A DNA stretch of 62,627 nt from contig NZ_JAVAMB010000026.1 of the NCBI RefSeq assembly GCF_030730925.1, positions 1 to 62,627 on the forward strand, given 5' to 3'. The translations under genes and the position numbers were made by a program. Shown here piece by piece: positions 8,248 through 17,385 of the stretch (positions are counted from its first letter, which is position 1; the number at the start of each line of letters is the position of its first letter). Source of the DNA: Flavobacterium sp. DG2-3 (lineage in GTDB: Bacteria; Bacteroidota; Bacteroidia; Flavobacteriales; Flavobacteriaceae). Below the pieces are notes generated by a model. It was not told the DNA's origin and did not search any database. It was given only the letters and a program-made list of their open reading frames with translations.

Positions 8248-9651
8248 TTATTTGTCTACGTTTTGTGTAATTGTTCCGTTTCCTGGATTTTGCGTTGCTC
8301 CTTGCGGGAAAGGCGATGTCCATAAATGAGAATCCGATTTTAATGTATAAGTGGTTCCGTTTACCACTTTGCTAAAACTAACTTTATAAACACCTTCTGC
8401 ATTTAAACGTCTTGCATCTGCATAAGGAATAAGAGTCTGTACAGATTCATTATTTTTTGTTTTGAAAATGGCATTCAAAGCAGTTGTTTTATCTGTAGTT
8501 GCAATATCCTGATACGATGCTGGAAGAATACGCGTTTTACGAATTGCATTTAAAATTGCTAATGCTTCGCTGATTTTATTATCACGTGCCAAACATTCGG
8601 CTTTTATTAAATAAACCTCAACAGTTGTAAGTCCGCCAAAATTGTACATTCCTGACAATATTGAATAGTAATAAGTGTCAGCGCCCACAGTTCTTATTTT
8701 CCAACGAGATTTTAAACGTAAATCACCCGTTTCAAAACGCGCCGCTCTTTCTACTGGAATACTTGGTTCTCTTCCTAATGAGCGATTTGAGCCGTGTCTA
8801 AACATATAATTTTCGACATTGTTATAACCCATTGGCGATACAGCAGTTGTGTATGAATTTGGGACATCTATAGTTGTTTTATTTGCTTCGTAAAAAGCGA
8901 CCCAATCAAACAATTTATTATTTTCTGCTAATGCCAAATCTGCATATTTTAAAGCTTCTGTGTAGTTACTCATTTGTAGATAAACTCTTGAATAAAAAGC
9001 GTAACCGGCTCCTAAATTTGGATGCAAAGCGGTTTGAGAAACTTTAGGCAAATAAGGCAATGCTTCTTTAATATCATTCAGAATAAAATCATACATTTCC
9101 TGAATGGTTACTTGTTTGCTTGGCGCATTGATATTGGCACTTGTAATTAACGGAACTGACAATTTTGTAGAAGCTGTAGAAGCTACATAAGTATCTGCAT
9201 AAAAATTAGTTACATAAAAGAAGTTCATGGCACGCATTATTTTTGCTTGTGCCCAAACCACTCTCTGTTCTTGCTCAGTCGCTTGGGTTGTCGAAAGCGC
9301 ATTTTCAATAATTAAATTAAAAGCTGAAATTCCGCTATAAGCTGTATAATAGTACGATTCGTCTGATACCTTTATTGCAATACGATCTGCATTTTCGTCC
9401 CACATATAATTGGCATTATACAATCTATTGCTTGTTAGTGAAGCGGCTGTTACAAATTGGTCATTTAATACGTGATTAGCTCCTAGAATATCTAATCTTG
9501 TGTTGTATTCATCGCGTAAAAAAGCTTCATAATCTGCTAATGTTTCTGGCGATTTTGCTCCTTTTGGCACATCGTTCAAATAGTCTTCGCAAGATGCTAA
9601 AGTCAATCCTAAAGCCAATACGCACGCTACTTTTTTATATATATTTTTCAT
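8248..9651 (-). CDS. SusD/RagB-family outer-membrane lipoprotein
   Basis: The product is a 467-residue SusD-like lipoprotein with lipobox LASC (C21) and the family start CEDYLNDVPKG. SusD proteins sit as lids on their SusC channel and bind the imported ligand. The N-terminal TPR-like helical region and the C-terminal pattern (YLIKAECLARDNKISEALAI) fit the family. The length is at the short end, as usual for SusD proteins that partner STN-containing receptors and are not dedicated to glycans. It follows SusC by 17 bases. No glycoside hydrolase is in this operon, so I would not call the ligand a polysaccharide. Confidence 0.92.
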   Translation of the reverse strand: MKNIYKKVACVLALGLTLASCEDYLNDVPKGAKSPETLADYEAFLRDEYNTRLDILGANHVLNDQFVTAASLTSNRLYNANYMWDENADRIAIKVSDESYYYTAYSGISAFNLIIENALSTTQATEQEQRVVWAQAKIMRAMNFFYVTNFYADTYVASTASTKLSVPLITSANINAPSKQVTIQEMYDFILNDIKEALPYLPKVSQTALHPNLGAGYAFYSRVYLQMSNYTEALKYADLALAENNKLFDWVAFYEANKTTIDVPNSYTTAVSPMGYNNVENYMFRHGSNRSLGREPSIPVERAARFETGDLRLKSRWKIRTVGADTYYYSILSGMYNFGGLTTVEVYLIKAECLARDNKISEALAILNAIRKTRILPASYQDIATTDKTTALNAIFKTKNNESVQTLIPYADARRLNAEGVYKVSFSKVVNGTTYTLKSDSHLWTSPFPQGATQNPGNGTITQNVDK

Positions 9652-9668
9652 CGTCTAGTCTTTATAAA

Positions 9669-12600
9669 TTAGAAATTAACATTTACTCCCATAACAAAAC
9701 TTGGAGATATAAAACCGCCTAACATGTATTTGGCATCTCTGCTTTTGGCAAAAGTGTATACGTTTTCTGCATTCAAATTGAATCGTACTCCGTCTAGTTT
9801 TACTCTTTTAATAATGTCTTTTGGCATTTGATATGCTAACGAAATGTTACTCAATCTTACATTTGAAGCATCCAAAATATTAATATCTGCATAAGAATAA
9901 ATAGTACGAGATTCTGAATTAAAATCGGCTTCATATTCGTAAACCGCTCTTGGAACATTAGTAAAAGCTTCGTCTCCTGGCTGCATCCAACGATTTGCGA
10001 TATTATTGTTTACCACCGTTATATCCGTTACATAACCTCCAAGTGCACCATTGTAAGTGTTACTCAACATCGGCAGGAATGTGTTTCTCACTTTATGTCC
10101 TAGCTCATAAATGAAAAGAGCCGAAAGCGAGAAGTTTTTATAATCGACAGAAGTATGAAAAGAACCACTGTGTGTAGGAACTGTTGAACCGTAATCTTTA
10201 ATTGCGTCTAACTGGCCTGGATTATATTTTACTGCAGTTCCTGAAGCATCATAAACCTGAGGTACTCCTGTATCGCTCAAGCCTGCCCATTGGTAACCAT
10301 AAATGGCGTTAAAACTGGTTCCAATTCTAGGATAAGCCGTTGGGTAATCTAATTGTAAATAGTACACAGGAGCTTTTACATTTACAAAATCTACTGTGTT
10401 TTTATTATAGGCATATAAAACAGCGGCATCCCAAGCGAATGAAGGAGTTTTTACAATTGTTCCTCTTAAAGTAGCTTCAATACCTTTGTTGGTCATTTCT
10501 CCATTATTAAGCGTGTAAGAAGAATATCCAAATCCTTCTGTTGGAATTCCTTGACTAGTCGCTAACAAATCTTGACCTTTTTTGTTGTACAAATCTAGAG
10601 TTCCGCTTAGTCTGCTTTTAAAGAATGAAAAATCTAAACCAATATTGGTTGTTGTTGTTTTTTCCCAAGACAACTCAGGATTTGGTCGCTTACCAACACT
10701 TCCATAAGTTCCTCCAACATTGGCATTAGCATAATAAAAAGCGGTTAAATAAGGAGCAGAATCTTTAGCAATGTTTCCTGCAATACCGTAAGAACCACGC
10801 AGTTTAAGAGCATCAACCCAATCAACATCAAAAAATGATTCATTGTTAATATTCCAGCCCGCACCTACAGACCAGATTGGTTTGTTTTGGTATTTGCTAT
10901 CTGTTCCCCAAAGGTTGGAACGATCCCAACGAATGCTTCCAGAAAGAGAATATCTTTTGTCATACGTATAACCTCCTGTAGAATAAACAGAAACATAACG
11001 GTTCTGTAATTCTTTTTGTAATCCAAAATCATTTTGTGACATATATCCACCAAAAACAGCTCCGTATACTTTTAATAAATCGGCTTGATTTATTGCTGTA
11101 AAAGATAAGGCTTGCGAATCGTAACCATAGCGTGTATTATCGTTATATTCTTGTTTAGAATGACGGATTTCCATACCAGCAATAGCAGAAAAATCATGCT
11201 TTTCTGCAAAAGTCTGATTGAAATTTAACTGCTGACGGAAATTATAAGCGTTAGAGAATTGGTTGGTTTCTTTAATGATATCTCCATAAGGCAAATTGTA
11301 AACTGCTTTGTTATTAGCAAGTGTTACCAAACCATTTACTTTACTTCTAACATAGTAAGATTCTTTTGCAAACAATTGACTTGCACGATCTGAAGCAAAC
11401 TCGTATTGGAACATAGCGTTGTAAGTAAAAGCGTGGCTGAATTTTACATTAAACTTGGCAAATGTTCTGTTTAAGAAATTTTTGTTTTCAGTTAAATTTC
11501 TTCCTAATTCGTCCATCGGCGTAATATCCATGTTGTAAAGACCATAAGTCTGCATAGAATTAAGCGTAAAATTATTGTAGCGAGAAGCAGCAGTAGAAAC
11601 AAAATTAGTTCCGTCGTTATTTACTAATTGATTGTATGGTTGCCATTTAAATCCAGGATTATCTGAAACAGCTGCTGGATTAATTGGTTTATAATACTGT
11701 GTATCTCCTATACCGTAGTTTAAATAAGTTCCCAAATCTAAAGACAGCCAGTCATTAATCTGAGTCGAATTTTTCAAATTAATACCAACCGATTGATTTT
11801 CAGAATACATATCTTCCAACTGATTGTCTTTGTAAGTGATCGAAGCATTAAATGTATTGTTTTGACTCGCTTTACCTAAACTAAGGTTGTGCTGCATAAA
11901 ATACTGATCGCGTTTTGCGTATTTTGCCACATCATCGTAGTATTTATATCCTTGAGAACCCAATTGGTTTAAACGATTATTCATTTCCGTTTGAGAAATA
12001 TTTCCCGCGTAACCGTTTAAAATAGTTTGCATTCCCAAACTGGTAAATGCAGCATTATTCAATAAAGATTGTGCGTATGTATTGGCGTTAGCGGTTTTCA
12101 AATTAGGATTTCCTTCTGCCCATCCTCTTTCTAATCCAATAATATCAGCAGAACTAGTAAGATTGCCAGTATAATTTCGGTAAGGCGTAACAGTCAAATT
12201 GCTAGAAAACGAAATGTTTGTTTTTCCTTCTTTTGCTTTTTTCGTTGTAATTACTATAACTCCATTTGCCGCACGAGCACCATAAATAGAAGAAGCTGCC
12301 GCATCTTTTAAAACCGTGATCGTTTCGATGTCTTCTAAGTTTAGGTTAGGAAGATTTTCTTCGATATTTGAATAAGGAGTTAATCTAGTATTTTCAACAG
12401 GAAAACCGTCAATAACATATAACGGAGCTGTGGCATTAGCGTTCATAGAGGTCGTACCACGAATTTTTCCGTCTTGATATCCAACAATACGTCCTTCTAA
12501 AATTTTGTCTAAACTATTTAAACGCTGCTCTTGAAAATCTTTAGCTTTTAAACTAGAAAAAGACCCTGTTGCTTTTTCTGCAGAGATATCCTGATAACCC

Positions 12601-13265
12601 GTTTTTAAAACTAGCCCTTCAAGCTCCAAAACATCTTCTTTCAAAACAACATTGATAACACTTCTACCTTCAACTTTAATTTCTTGTCTTACAAATCCTA
12701 AATAAGCAAAAGCCAAAGTCGTTTCACTGCCTACCGTAATAATCTGGTAGTCTCCATTAAAATCGGTCTGAACGCCTCTTCCTGAACCATTATCAGAAAT
12801 TGCTGCACCTACCAAAGGCATCCCTTTTTCGTCGGTAACTCTACCTTTTACGATAAAATCGGCTACAGGCTTTTTCTCTTCCGCTGGTTTATCGGCAGAG
12901 AGTTTTTTGGGAGTCAAAATAATATGGTTTCCAGATACTTTAAAATCGGTACTGGTATTATTAAAAATCCTATTTAAAATAACTTCGATTGAGGTTTCGT
13001 ATGCATTTACGTCGATTACTCTGTTTAAATCTACAGATCTTACATTATAGACAAATCTATAATCTGTAGTATATTCCAATCTTTCAATCACTTTGGCAAC
13101 GGTCATGTTGCTGGCATTAAAAGAAATCTTGTTTTTTTGAGAATAAGTGGTTCCGGCGTGCATTACTGTTAAGGCAGTTAGCAGAAATAATGTGGTCAAT
13201 TTCATTTTCAAATCAAATTTCAAAAAAGGCTTATCAAACCTGATTCTGTTCAAGAGTTTTTTCAT
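9669..13265 (-). CDS. SusC/RagA TonB-dependent receptor with N-terminal STN signalling domain
   Basis: The 1198-residue outer-membrane receptor has, in order, a long signal region (about 1-43), an STN domain (about 48-120), a CarboxypepD_reg-like beta-sandwich (about 135-210), a TonB plug (about 215-340, with the typical LKDAAASSIYGARAANG) and a beta-barrel ending in aromatic F (GVNVNF). STN domains contact a FecR-type anti-sigma factor in the periplasm when ligand binds. A fecR gene lies immediately upstream and an ECF sigma gene beyond that, so this receptor is expected to be both importer and sensor. Its partner SusD follows. The SusC in the xylan island (26708-29875) has no STN domain, so the two are controlled differently. 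Confidence 0.93.
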   Translation of the reverse strand: MKKLLNRIRFDKPFLKFDLKMKLTTLFLLTALTVMHAGTTYSQKNKISFNASNMTVAKVIERLEYTTDYRFVYNVRSVDLNRVIDVNAYETSIEVILNRIFNNTSTDFKVSGNHIILTPKKLSADKPAEEKKPVADFIVKGRVTDEKGMPLVGAAISDNGSGRGVQTDFNGDYQIITVGSETTLAFAYLGFVRQEIKVEGRSVINVVLKEDVLELEGLVLKTGYQDISAEKATGSFSSLKAKDFQEQRLNSLDKILEGRIVGYQDGKIRGTTSMNANATAPLYVIDGFPVENTRLTPYSNIEENLPNLNLEDIETITVLKDAAASSIYGARAANGVIVITTKKAKEGKTNISFSSNLTVTPYRNYTGNLTSSADIIGLERGWAEGNPNLKTANANTYAQSLLNNAAFTSLGMQTILNGYAGNISQTEMNNRLNQLGSQGYKYYDDVAKYAKRDQYFMQHNLSLGKASQNNTFNASITYKDNQLEDMYSENQSVGINLKNSTQINDWLSLDLGTYLNYGIGDTQYYKPINPAAVSDNPGFKWQPYNQLVNNDGTNFVSTAASRYNNFTLNSMQTYGLYNMDITPMDELGRNLTENKNFLNRTFAKFNVKFSHAFTYNAMFQYEFASDRASQLFAKESYYVRSKVNGLVTLANNKAVYNLPYGDIIKETNQFSNAYNFRQQLNFNQTFAEKHDFSAIAGMEIRHSKQEYNDNTRYGYDSQALSFTAINQADLLKVYGAVFGGYMSQNDFGLQKELQNRYVSVYSTGGYTYDKRYSLSGSIRWDRSNLWGTDSKYQNKPIWSVGAGWNINNESFFDVDWVDALKLRGSYGIAGNIAKDSAPYLTAFYYANANVGGTYGSVGKRPNPELSWEKTTTTNIGLDFSFFKSRLSGTLDLYNKKGQDLLATSQGIPTEGFGYSSYTLNNGEMTNKGIEATLRGTIVKTPSFAWDAAVLYAYNKNTVDFVNVKAPVYYLQLDYPTAYPRIGTSFNAIYGYQWAGLSDTGVPQVYDASGTAVKYNPGQLDAIKDYGSTVPTHSGSFHTSVDYKNFSLSALFIYELGHKVRNTFLPMLSNTYNGALGGYVTDITVVNNNIANRWMQPGDEAFTNVPRAVYEYEADFNSESRTIYSYADINILDASNVRLSNISLAYQMPKDIIKRVKLDGVRFNLNAENVYTFAKSRDAKYMLGGFISPSFVMGVNVNF

Positions 13266-13321
13266 ACTTTTAAATGTTTTTTTTAATGTTGGTTGGTTAA
13301 TTAACTGACCGCATATACTCT

Positions 13322-13349
13322 ACCGGGAAATGTTGGCGCATTTTCCGGT
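13322..13349. other. Hairpin in the leader of the STN-type susC
   Basis: ACCGGGAAA (13322-13330) pairs with TTTTCCGGT (13341-13349) with one mismatch. A run of seven T follows on the plus strand, so it could terminate plus-strand transcripts. On the minus strand it lies in the leader, 57 bases before the susC start, with no T-run. Its role is unproven. Confidence 0.45.
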
Positions 13350-13451
13350 TTTTTTATAACGATCCTTCATTTTGGATTTTTGTTACATAGGCTTTTTTAT
13401 TTTAGATTTCTGATTGTAGATTTTAGATTTAATTCTTTGTGGATTATCGAA

Positions 13452-13512
13452 ATTCTTAATTCTTAATTCTTAATTCTTAATTCTTAATTCTTAATTCTTA
13501 ATTCTTAATTCT
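13452..13512. repeat. Heptanucleotide tandem repeat (ATTCTTA)n, about 8.7 copies
   Basis: The 7-bp unit ATTCTTA is repeated without interruption for 61 bases and runs into the fecR stop codon. It fills much of the fecR-susC gap. Such a tract can change length by slipped-strand mispairing. The rest of this gap (13266-13451) contains the hairpin at 13322 and low-complexity GATTTTAGATTT-like sequence. Confidence 0.9.
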
Positions 13513-14662
13513 ATTTAATAGTAATCTTATCTCGGTCAATAGTATAATCAATGGCGTAGCTGTCGCTAAAATATTTCAAAACCACTTCAATCGGTTCATT
13601 GTCAAAACGAGCGTTGAAAATCTCTTTTCCGAGTGTTTTATTTCTGTTAATGAAAGTAACGTTGTATTGGCGCTCCAATTTTTTAATGATAGCATCAAAA
13701 GAAGCATTTTTAAAAACCAGACTTCCTTTTACCCAATCGGTATAATAATCTGTATTAACCTGTTCAATTTTTATATCAGATTGTCCTTTCTCGCTCGAAC
13801 CTTTAAAACCTGGCGTTAAGTAAACCTGATTATGATTTGTTTTCTTCTCTTTATAAAGCGAAACTTTACCTTCAACCAGCACAACATCAGTACTGCTATT
13901 GTTACTATACGAGTCTACATTAAATTTGGTTCCTAAAACTTCAACATTGACTTCCTGCGCATTTACCGTAAAAGGATGATTTTTATCTTTACTTACTTCA
14001 AAGTAAGCTTCACCTGTCAAATACACTTGTCTGTTTTTATTTTTAACAAACTGCACAGGATATTTAAATGAAGTTCCAGAATTTAAATGCACCAAGGTTC
14101 CGTCTGATAATTGCACATCAAATTTTTTTCCATACGGAATTTTCAATGTACTGTAAACCAATTCTCCTTCCGTAAAAGTGTTGTTGTAAACCAATTTATT
14201 TTTGTCCTGTTTTCCAATAATATTTCCATCTTTATCCGTTACATTTTTTGCACCAGAAATATCAATAGTTTCCGACGATCCGTTTCCTAATTGTAAAACA
14301 ATCTCGTCTACTCTCGGAATAATAACGTTTTGTTTAACTTGCTCGGAACCAGAATTTTTATAGAAATAAAATCCGCCCAAAGCCACAACCAAAATCGCGG
14401 CATATTTATAGTATGATGAAAATCTTCTTTTATAAAAAACATTATTTTCTTTCGAAATTCTTGCTGAAAGCTGTTTTCTAACTTCAGAAGAATCAAAAGT
14501 GTTCAAAGCAGTATCAATTGCATAATTGGTTTTTACAAAATCCTTAAATACAAGCTGATTCTCTTCTTCTTTTAACCACTCCGTAAGCTGCTCAATTTCT
14601 TCTTGAGAAGCCTGATTTGTGATAAATTTAACAATTAGTCGCTCTGACTTTTTTACTGTCAT
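13511..14662 (-). CDS. FecR-family anti-sigma factor
   Basis: The product is 383 residues from the start at 14662. I prefer this to the ATG at 14701 because MTVKKSERLIVKFI matches typical FecR beginnings. The N-terminal cytoplasmic part (about 1-75) would hold the sigma factor. One membrane segment (about 85-102, YAAILVVALGGFYFY) follows. The periplasmic part has the FecR domain (about 165-265) and a C-terminal DUF4974 domain (about 305-383), which contacts the receptor STN domain. The gene lies between a divergent ECF sigma gene and the STN-type susC. The likely circuit is: ligand binds SusC, FecR is relieved, sigma activates the susC operon. This is the normal mode for the family and is inferred here from gene order. 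Confidence 0.93.
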   Translation of the reverse strand: MTVKKSERLIVKFITNQASQEEIEQLTEWLKEEENQLVFKDFVKTNYAIDTALNTFDSSEVRKQLSARISKENNVFYKRRFSSYYKYAAILVVALGGFYFYKNSGSEQVKQNVIIPRVDEIVLQLGNGSSETIDISGAKNVTDKDGNIIGKQDKNKLVYNNTFTEGELVYSTLKIPYGKKFDVQLSDGTLVHLNSGTSFKYPVQFVKNKNRQVYLTGEAYFEVSKDKNHPFTVNAQEVNVEVLGTKFNVDSYSNNSSTDVVLVEGKVSLYKEKKTNHNQVYLTPGFKGSSEKGQSDIKIEQVNTDYYTDWVKGSLVFKNASFDAIIKKLERQYNVTFINRNKTLGKEIFNARFDNEPIEVVLKYFSDSYAIDYTIDRDKITIK

Positions 14663-14903
14663 TTTAGTCGTTTTTAATATTATTACGAAGCCAAAAAACA
14701 AAACCCTAACAATTTGATAAAGTTTTTTTCATTTTGATGAATTTTTTATTTTTCACAAGTGTTTTCTTTCAACAAAACTCGACTAATTTGGTAGAAATTA
14801 TAAAGTAAATGATTTATATTTGCATTTTTTTCCTTTTCTATTTGTACTAATTTTCAAATAGAAAGATAAAAATGAGGTCGTTTTAAGCAAATTCAGTTCA
14901 CTT

Positions 14904-14936
14904 TTTGACCTAAAAAACTATTAATTTATATATTTG
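14904..14936 (+). promoter_or_regulatory. Predicted promoter of the ECF sigma gene
   Basis: TTTG at 14904-14907 and TATATTTG at 14929-14936 fit the Bacteroidetes primary-sigma pattern (TTTG, about 20 bases, TAnnTTTG) with a 21-base spacer. Only five bases separate the second box from the ATG at 14942, so the message would have almost no leader. A weaker match (TTTG 14787, TATATTTG 14815, spacer 24) lies further upstream. Confidence 0.5.
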
Positions 14937-14941
14937 TTTTT

Positions 14942-15553
14942 ATGAAGATTGATGATTACAGCGATAATACTATTCTAATTGAGTCTCTTAGAAATGGAGA
15001 TGAAAGCGCTTACACGTATCTTATTGACACCTATCATCATAAACTTTGCGTATATGCCAACAGTCTGGTTAAGAATGTTTACAGCGCCGAAGATATCGTG
15101 CAGAATGTTTTTATTAAAGTCTGGGAACAGCGCACGAGATTAAAAACAGATCATTCGCTGAAAAGTTTTCTTTACAAACTGGCCTATAATGAGTTTATCG
15201 ATTTATATCGAAAAAACCAATCTCTCTTTTCTCTAGAAAAATCATATTACGATGCCTTAAACGGAATTGTCCAGGAAGAAGATTCTGAATCTTTTCAAAG
15301 GGTTTTGAACGCGGTAAACAAAGAGATTCAAAACTTACCGCCAAAATGTAAAGAGGTTTTTATTCTGAGTAAAAAAGAAGGTTTAACCAATATCGAAATT
15401 GCAGAACATTTGGATGTTTCCATAAAAACGGTTGAAGCACAGATTACTAAAGCTTTTTCTATTCTGCGTACTTCTTTGGAGGAAAAAGTTAGAAGTGTTT
15501 TGTTTCTTTTGTTTTCTGCTAAAAAAAAATTCAGACTAAATAATTTAATCTGA
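14942..15553 (+). CDS. ECF-type RNA polymerase sigma factor (FecI-like)
   Basis: This is a 203-residue sigma-70 family protein with region 2 (about 25-95, including LVKNVYSAEDIVQNVFIKVW) and region 4 (about 130-185, LPPKCKEVFILSKKEGLTN, then a helix-turn-helix IAEHLDVSIKTVEAQITKA). There are no further domains, as in extracytoplasmic-function factors. It is transcribed away from fecR, an arrangement less common than the co-directional fecI-fecR order. It probably directs transcription of the fecR and/or susC operon. The last eight or so residues are encoded within a terminator hairpin. The start is supported by SDNTILIESLRNGDESAY, typical of the family N-terminus. Confidence 0.93.
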   Translation: MKIDDYSDNTILIESLRNGDESAYTYLIDTYHHKLCVYANSLVKNVYSAEDIVQNVFIKVWEQRTRLKTDHSLKSFLYKLAYNEFIDLYRKNQSLFSLEKSYYDALNGIVQEEDSESFQRVLNAVNKEIQNLPPKCKEVFILSKKEGLTNIEIAEHLDVSIKTVEAQITKAFSILRTSLEEKVRSVLFLLFSAKKKFRLNNLI

Positions 15554-15558
15554 ATTTT
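15526..15558 (+). terminator. Terminator overlapping the sigma-gene stop
   Basis: AAAATTCAGACTAAA (15526-15540) pairs with TTTAATCTGAATTTT (15544-15558) with one mismatch and a 3-base loop, followed by CCTTTTATT. The stop codon at 15551-15553 is inside the right arm. Confidence 0.75.
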
Positions 15559-15648
15559 CCTTTTATTGTTTCAAAGCATAAATGAATATCTTATTTCTTC
15601 CTTCTCTATTTTGGCTCAAAATAAAATCTTGTCTCTTGCTTCTTGTTT

Positions 15649-16404
15649 CTATACAGCGTCTCTCATCTCGCTTCTTTCTTCTGCAAAATCCAAAACAGGC
15701 GTCTTCATATCATGGTACAAAAGCACTTTCCAGTTTTCTTCTTTGGCTTGCTGTTCCCATTTTTTTCGAGATTCCATGGCACGTTTTCCGTCAAAATCAG
15801 TTTTGTAGGCCACAGGAATTTTTAAATATCTTTTTTGTGGCAAATCATCTGCTCCGTAAAAAACAATTTCGCCATCAGCTTTAATCCAGAATACTTGTTG
15901 AAACTTGGTATGTCCTGCCGTAACTTCAAAGGAAATTTCGTCTGTAATTTGTCCGCTGTTCTCATTTAACAATTCAACGTTTGGCAAATTTTTCAGCTCA
16001 TTTAATATTTCAGGAACGTAAGATGGATTTTGCAATTGTTCTAAAGCGAAATCTATTTCTCGTTCTTGAATATAAATTCTCGCATTTGGAAAATTTTGGA
16101 CGAATTGATTATTTTCGAAATAACCGATTCCTTCAATATGATCTTTATGCAGATGCGAAACCAGAATTTTAGTAATCTGTTGAGGTTCGATATTATTATT
16201 TCTTAGCATTTCATGAATAAACGGAACGCCATTATTCACAAATCCTAAACCGAAATCTATTAAAATAACATCATGATCTGTAATAACAAGAAACGGCTGA
16301 ATTGCCATTTTTAAACCCGTTTCGGTTGTATTCTCTTCTAAAAGCTGAAATTCTTTTTGAGAATTAACAATATAATTTCCTTCTTGTAAAGCTATAATAT
16401 TCAT
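15649..16404 (-). CDS. Metallo-beta-lactamase-fold hydrolase
   Basis: The 251-residue protein has the signature HLHKDHIEG (H84, H86, D88, H89), a later histidine in AGHTKFQ and an aspartate in YGADDL. Together these build the two-metal site of the superfamily. There is no signal peptide, so it should be cytoplasmic. The layout resembles AHL-lactonase/YtnP-like and related MBL hydrolases, but the sequence alone does not fix a substrate. It is transcribed divergently from a LysR regulator across a 103-bp gap, the classic arrangement for a LysR-controlled target. It probably has nothing to do with the loci on either side. Confidence 0.87.
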   Translation of the reverse strand: MNIIALQEGNYIVNSQKEFQLLEENTTETGLKMAIQPFLVITDHDVILIDFGLGFVNNGVPFIHEMLRNNNIEPQQITKILVSHLHKDHIEGIGYFENNQFVQNFPNARIYIQEREIDFALEQLQNPSYVPEILNELKNLPNVELLNENSGQITDEISFEVTAGHTKFQQVFWIKADGEIVFYGADDLPQKRYLKIPVAYKTDFDGKRAMESRKKWEQQAKEENWKVLLYHDMKTPVLDFAEERSEMRDAV

Positions 16405-16507
16405 TTTGTTCTGCTTGTAATTTTACAACATTACAAAGTTCTTAAGATTTTCTATATTTGTAAAACCTTATTTTTCGATAAAATCAATCGATAAAACCGA
16501 TTTATAA

Positions 16508-17383
16508 ATGGAACTTCGACAGCTAAAATATTTTCTGAAAGCAAAAGAATTACTGAATTTCACCGAAGCTGCTTCTGCACTTTACATCAGCCAAAGCACA
16601 TTATCGCAACAAATAAAACAGTTGGAAGACGAACTTCAAGTGCCACTTTTTAATAGAATCGGAAAAAGAATTACGCTTACTGAAGCTGGAGATTTATTTG
16701 CCGTTTATGCACAGCAATCGGTCAACAAAGCTTCTGACGGATTAGAAGTATTAAAAGATCTGAATAATCTGGAAATAGGAAAAGTGGCAATTGGCGTAAC
16801 GTATGCACTCCGCCACGTGGTAATAAAAGCTTTGATTTTATTCAGCTCTGAATATCCGAAAATACAGTTTGAAATTATCTTTGGAACTTCGCAAGAACTC
16901 ATTCAAAAACTCAATCATTTTCAGCTTGATGTTATTCTGACTTTTGAAGAAATTGCTTCTGAAGCGCATTTCAAATATCTGGAATTGTTTACTTCGCCAA
17001 TGGCTTTGGTTACTTCTTCTGAAACTTCTTTAAAAAATAAAAAGACCATTTCTCTAGAAGAAATCAGCACATTGCCTCTTGCCATGCCAGCGGGCGGTTT
17101 CAGCACGACTCAATTTATTAGCAAGGCTTTTGAAAAAAGTAATTTACATCCAAAAGTCACTATCGAAATAAACGATATTCCGACTTTACTCGAGTTGATT
17201 AAAACAGGAAAATGGCATACAATCTTAACGAAAACGACTATCGAAAACGAAAATGATTTGTACGCAATTCCGATAAGCGGCAAAAACATGACGCGCACCG
17301 CAATGCTGATTTCTTTGAAGGAAGTTTATGAGAAAAAAGCGGTTACTGCGTTTTTAAAGGTTTTGACAGAGAATTTGAAATGA
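16508..17383 (+). CDS. LysR-family transcriptional regulator
   Basis: The 291-residue regulator has an N-terminal winged helix-turn-helix (about 1-60, MELRQLKYFLKAKELLNFTEAA, then SQSTLSQQIKQLEDELQVPLF) and a LysR substrate-binding domain (about 88-288). The beginning resembles the CynR/CysB-like subgroup. Members bind a small effector and usually act on a divergent promoter, here that of the MBL hydrolase. A Bacteroidetes-like TTTG lies in the shared gap but I could not fix a promoter. No effector can be inferred. Confidence 0.92.
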   Translation: MELRQLKYFLKAKELLNFTEAASALYISQSTLSQQIKQLEDELQVPLFNRIGKRITLTEAGDLFAVYAQQSVNKASDGLEVLKDLNNLEIGKVAIGVTYALRHVVIKALILFSSEYPKIQFEIIFGTSQELIQKLNHFQLDVILTFEEIASEAHFKYLELFTSPMALVTSSETSLKNKKTISLEEISTLPLAMPAGGFSTTQFISKAFEKSNLHPKVTIEINDIPTLLELIKTGKWHTILTKTTIENENDLYAIPISGKNMTRTAMLISLKEVYEKKAVTAFLKVLTENLK

Positions 17384-17385
17384 TT

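Noticed and set aside
11786..11795. Sixth exact copy of CAATCGGTTG (minus strand)
   Set aside because: It lies inside the STN-type susC coding sequence and lacks the extended flank shared by most of the intergenic sites, so I treat it as chance.
13440..13512. CRISPR-like array
   Set aside because: The heptamer repeat has no spacers. No other regularly spaced repeat with unique spacers was seen in the window.
13588..13597. CAATCGGTTC, one base from the operator
   Set aside because: It is within fecR coding sequence and not exact.
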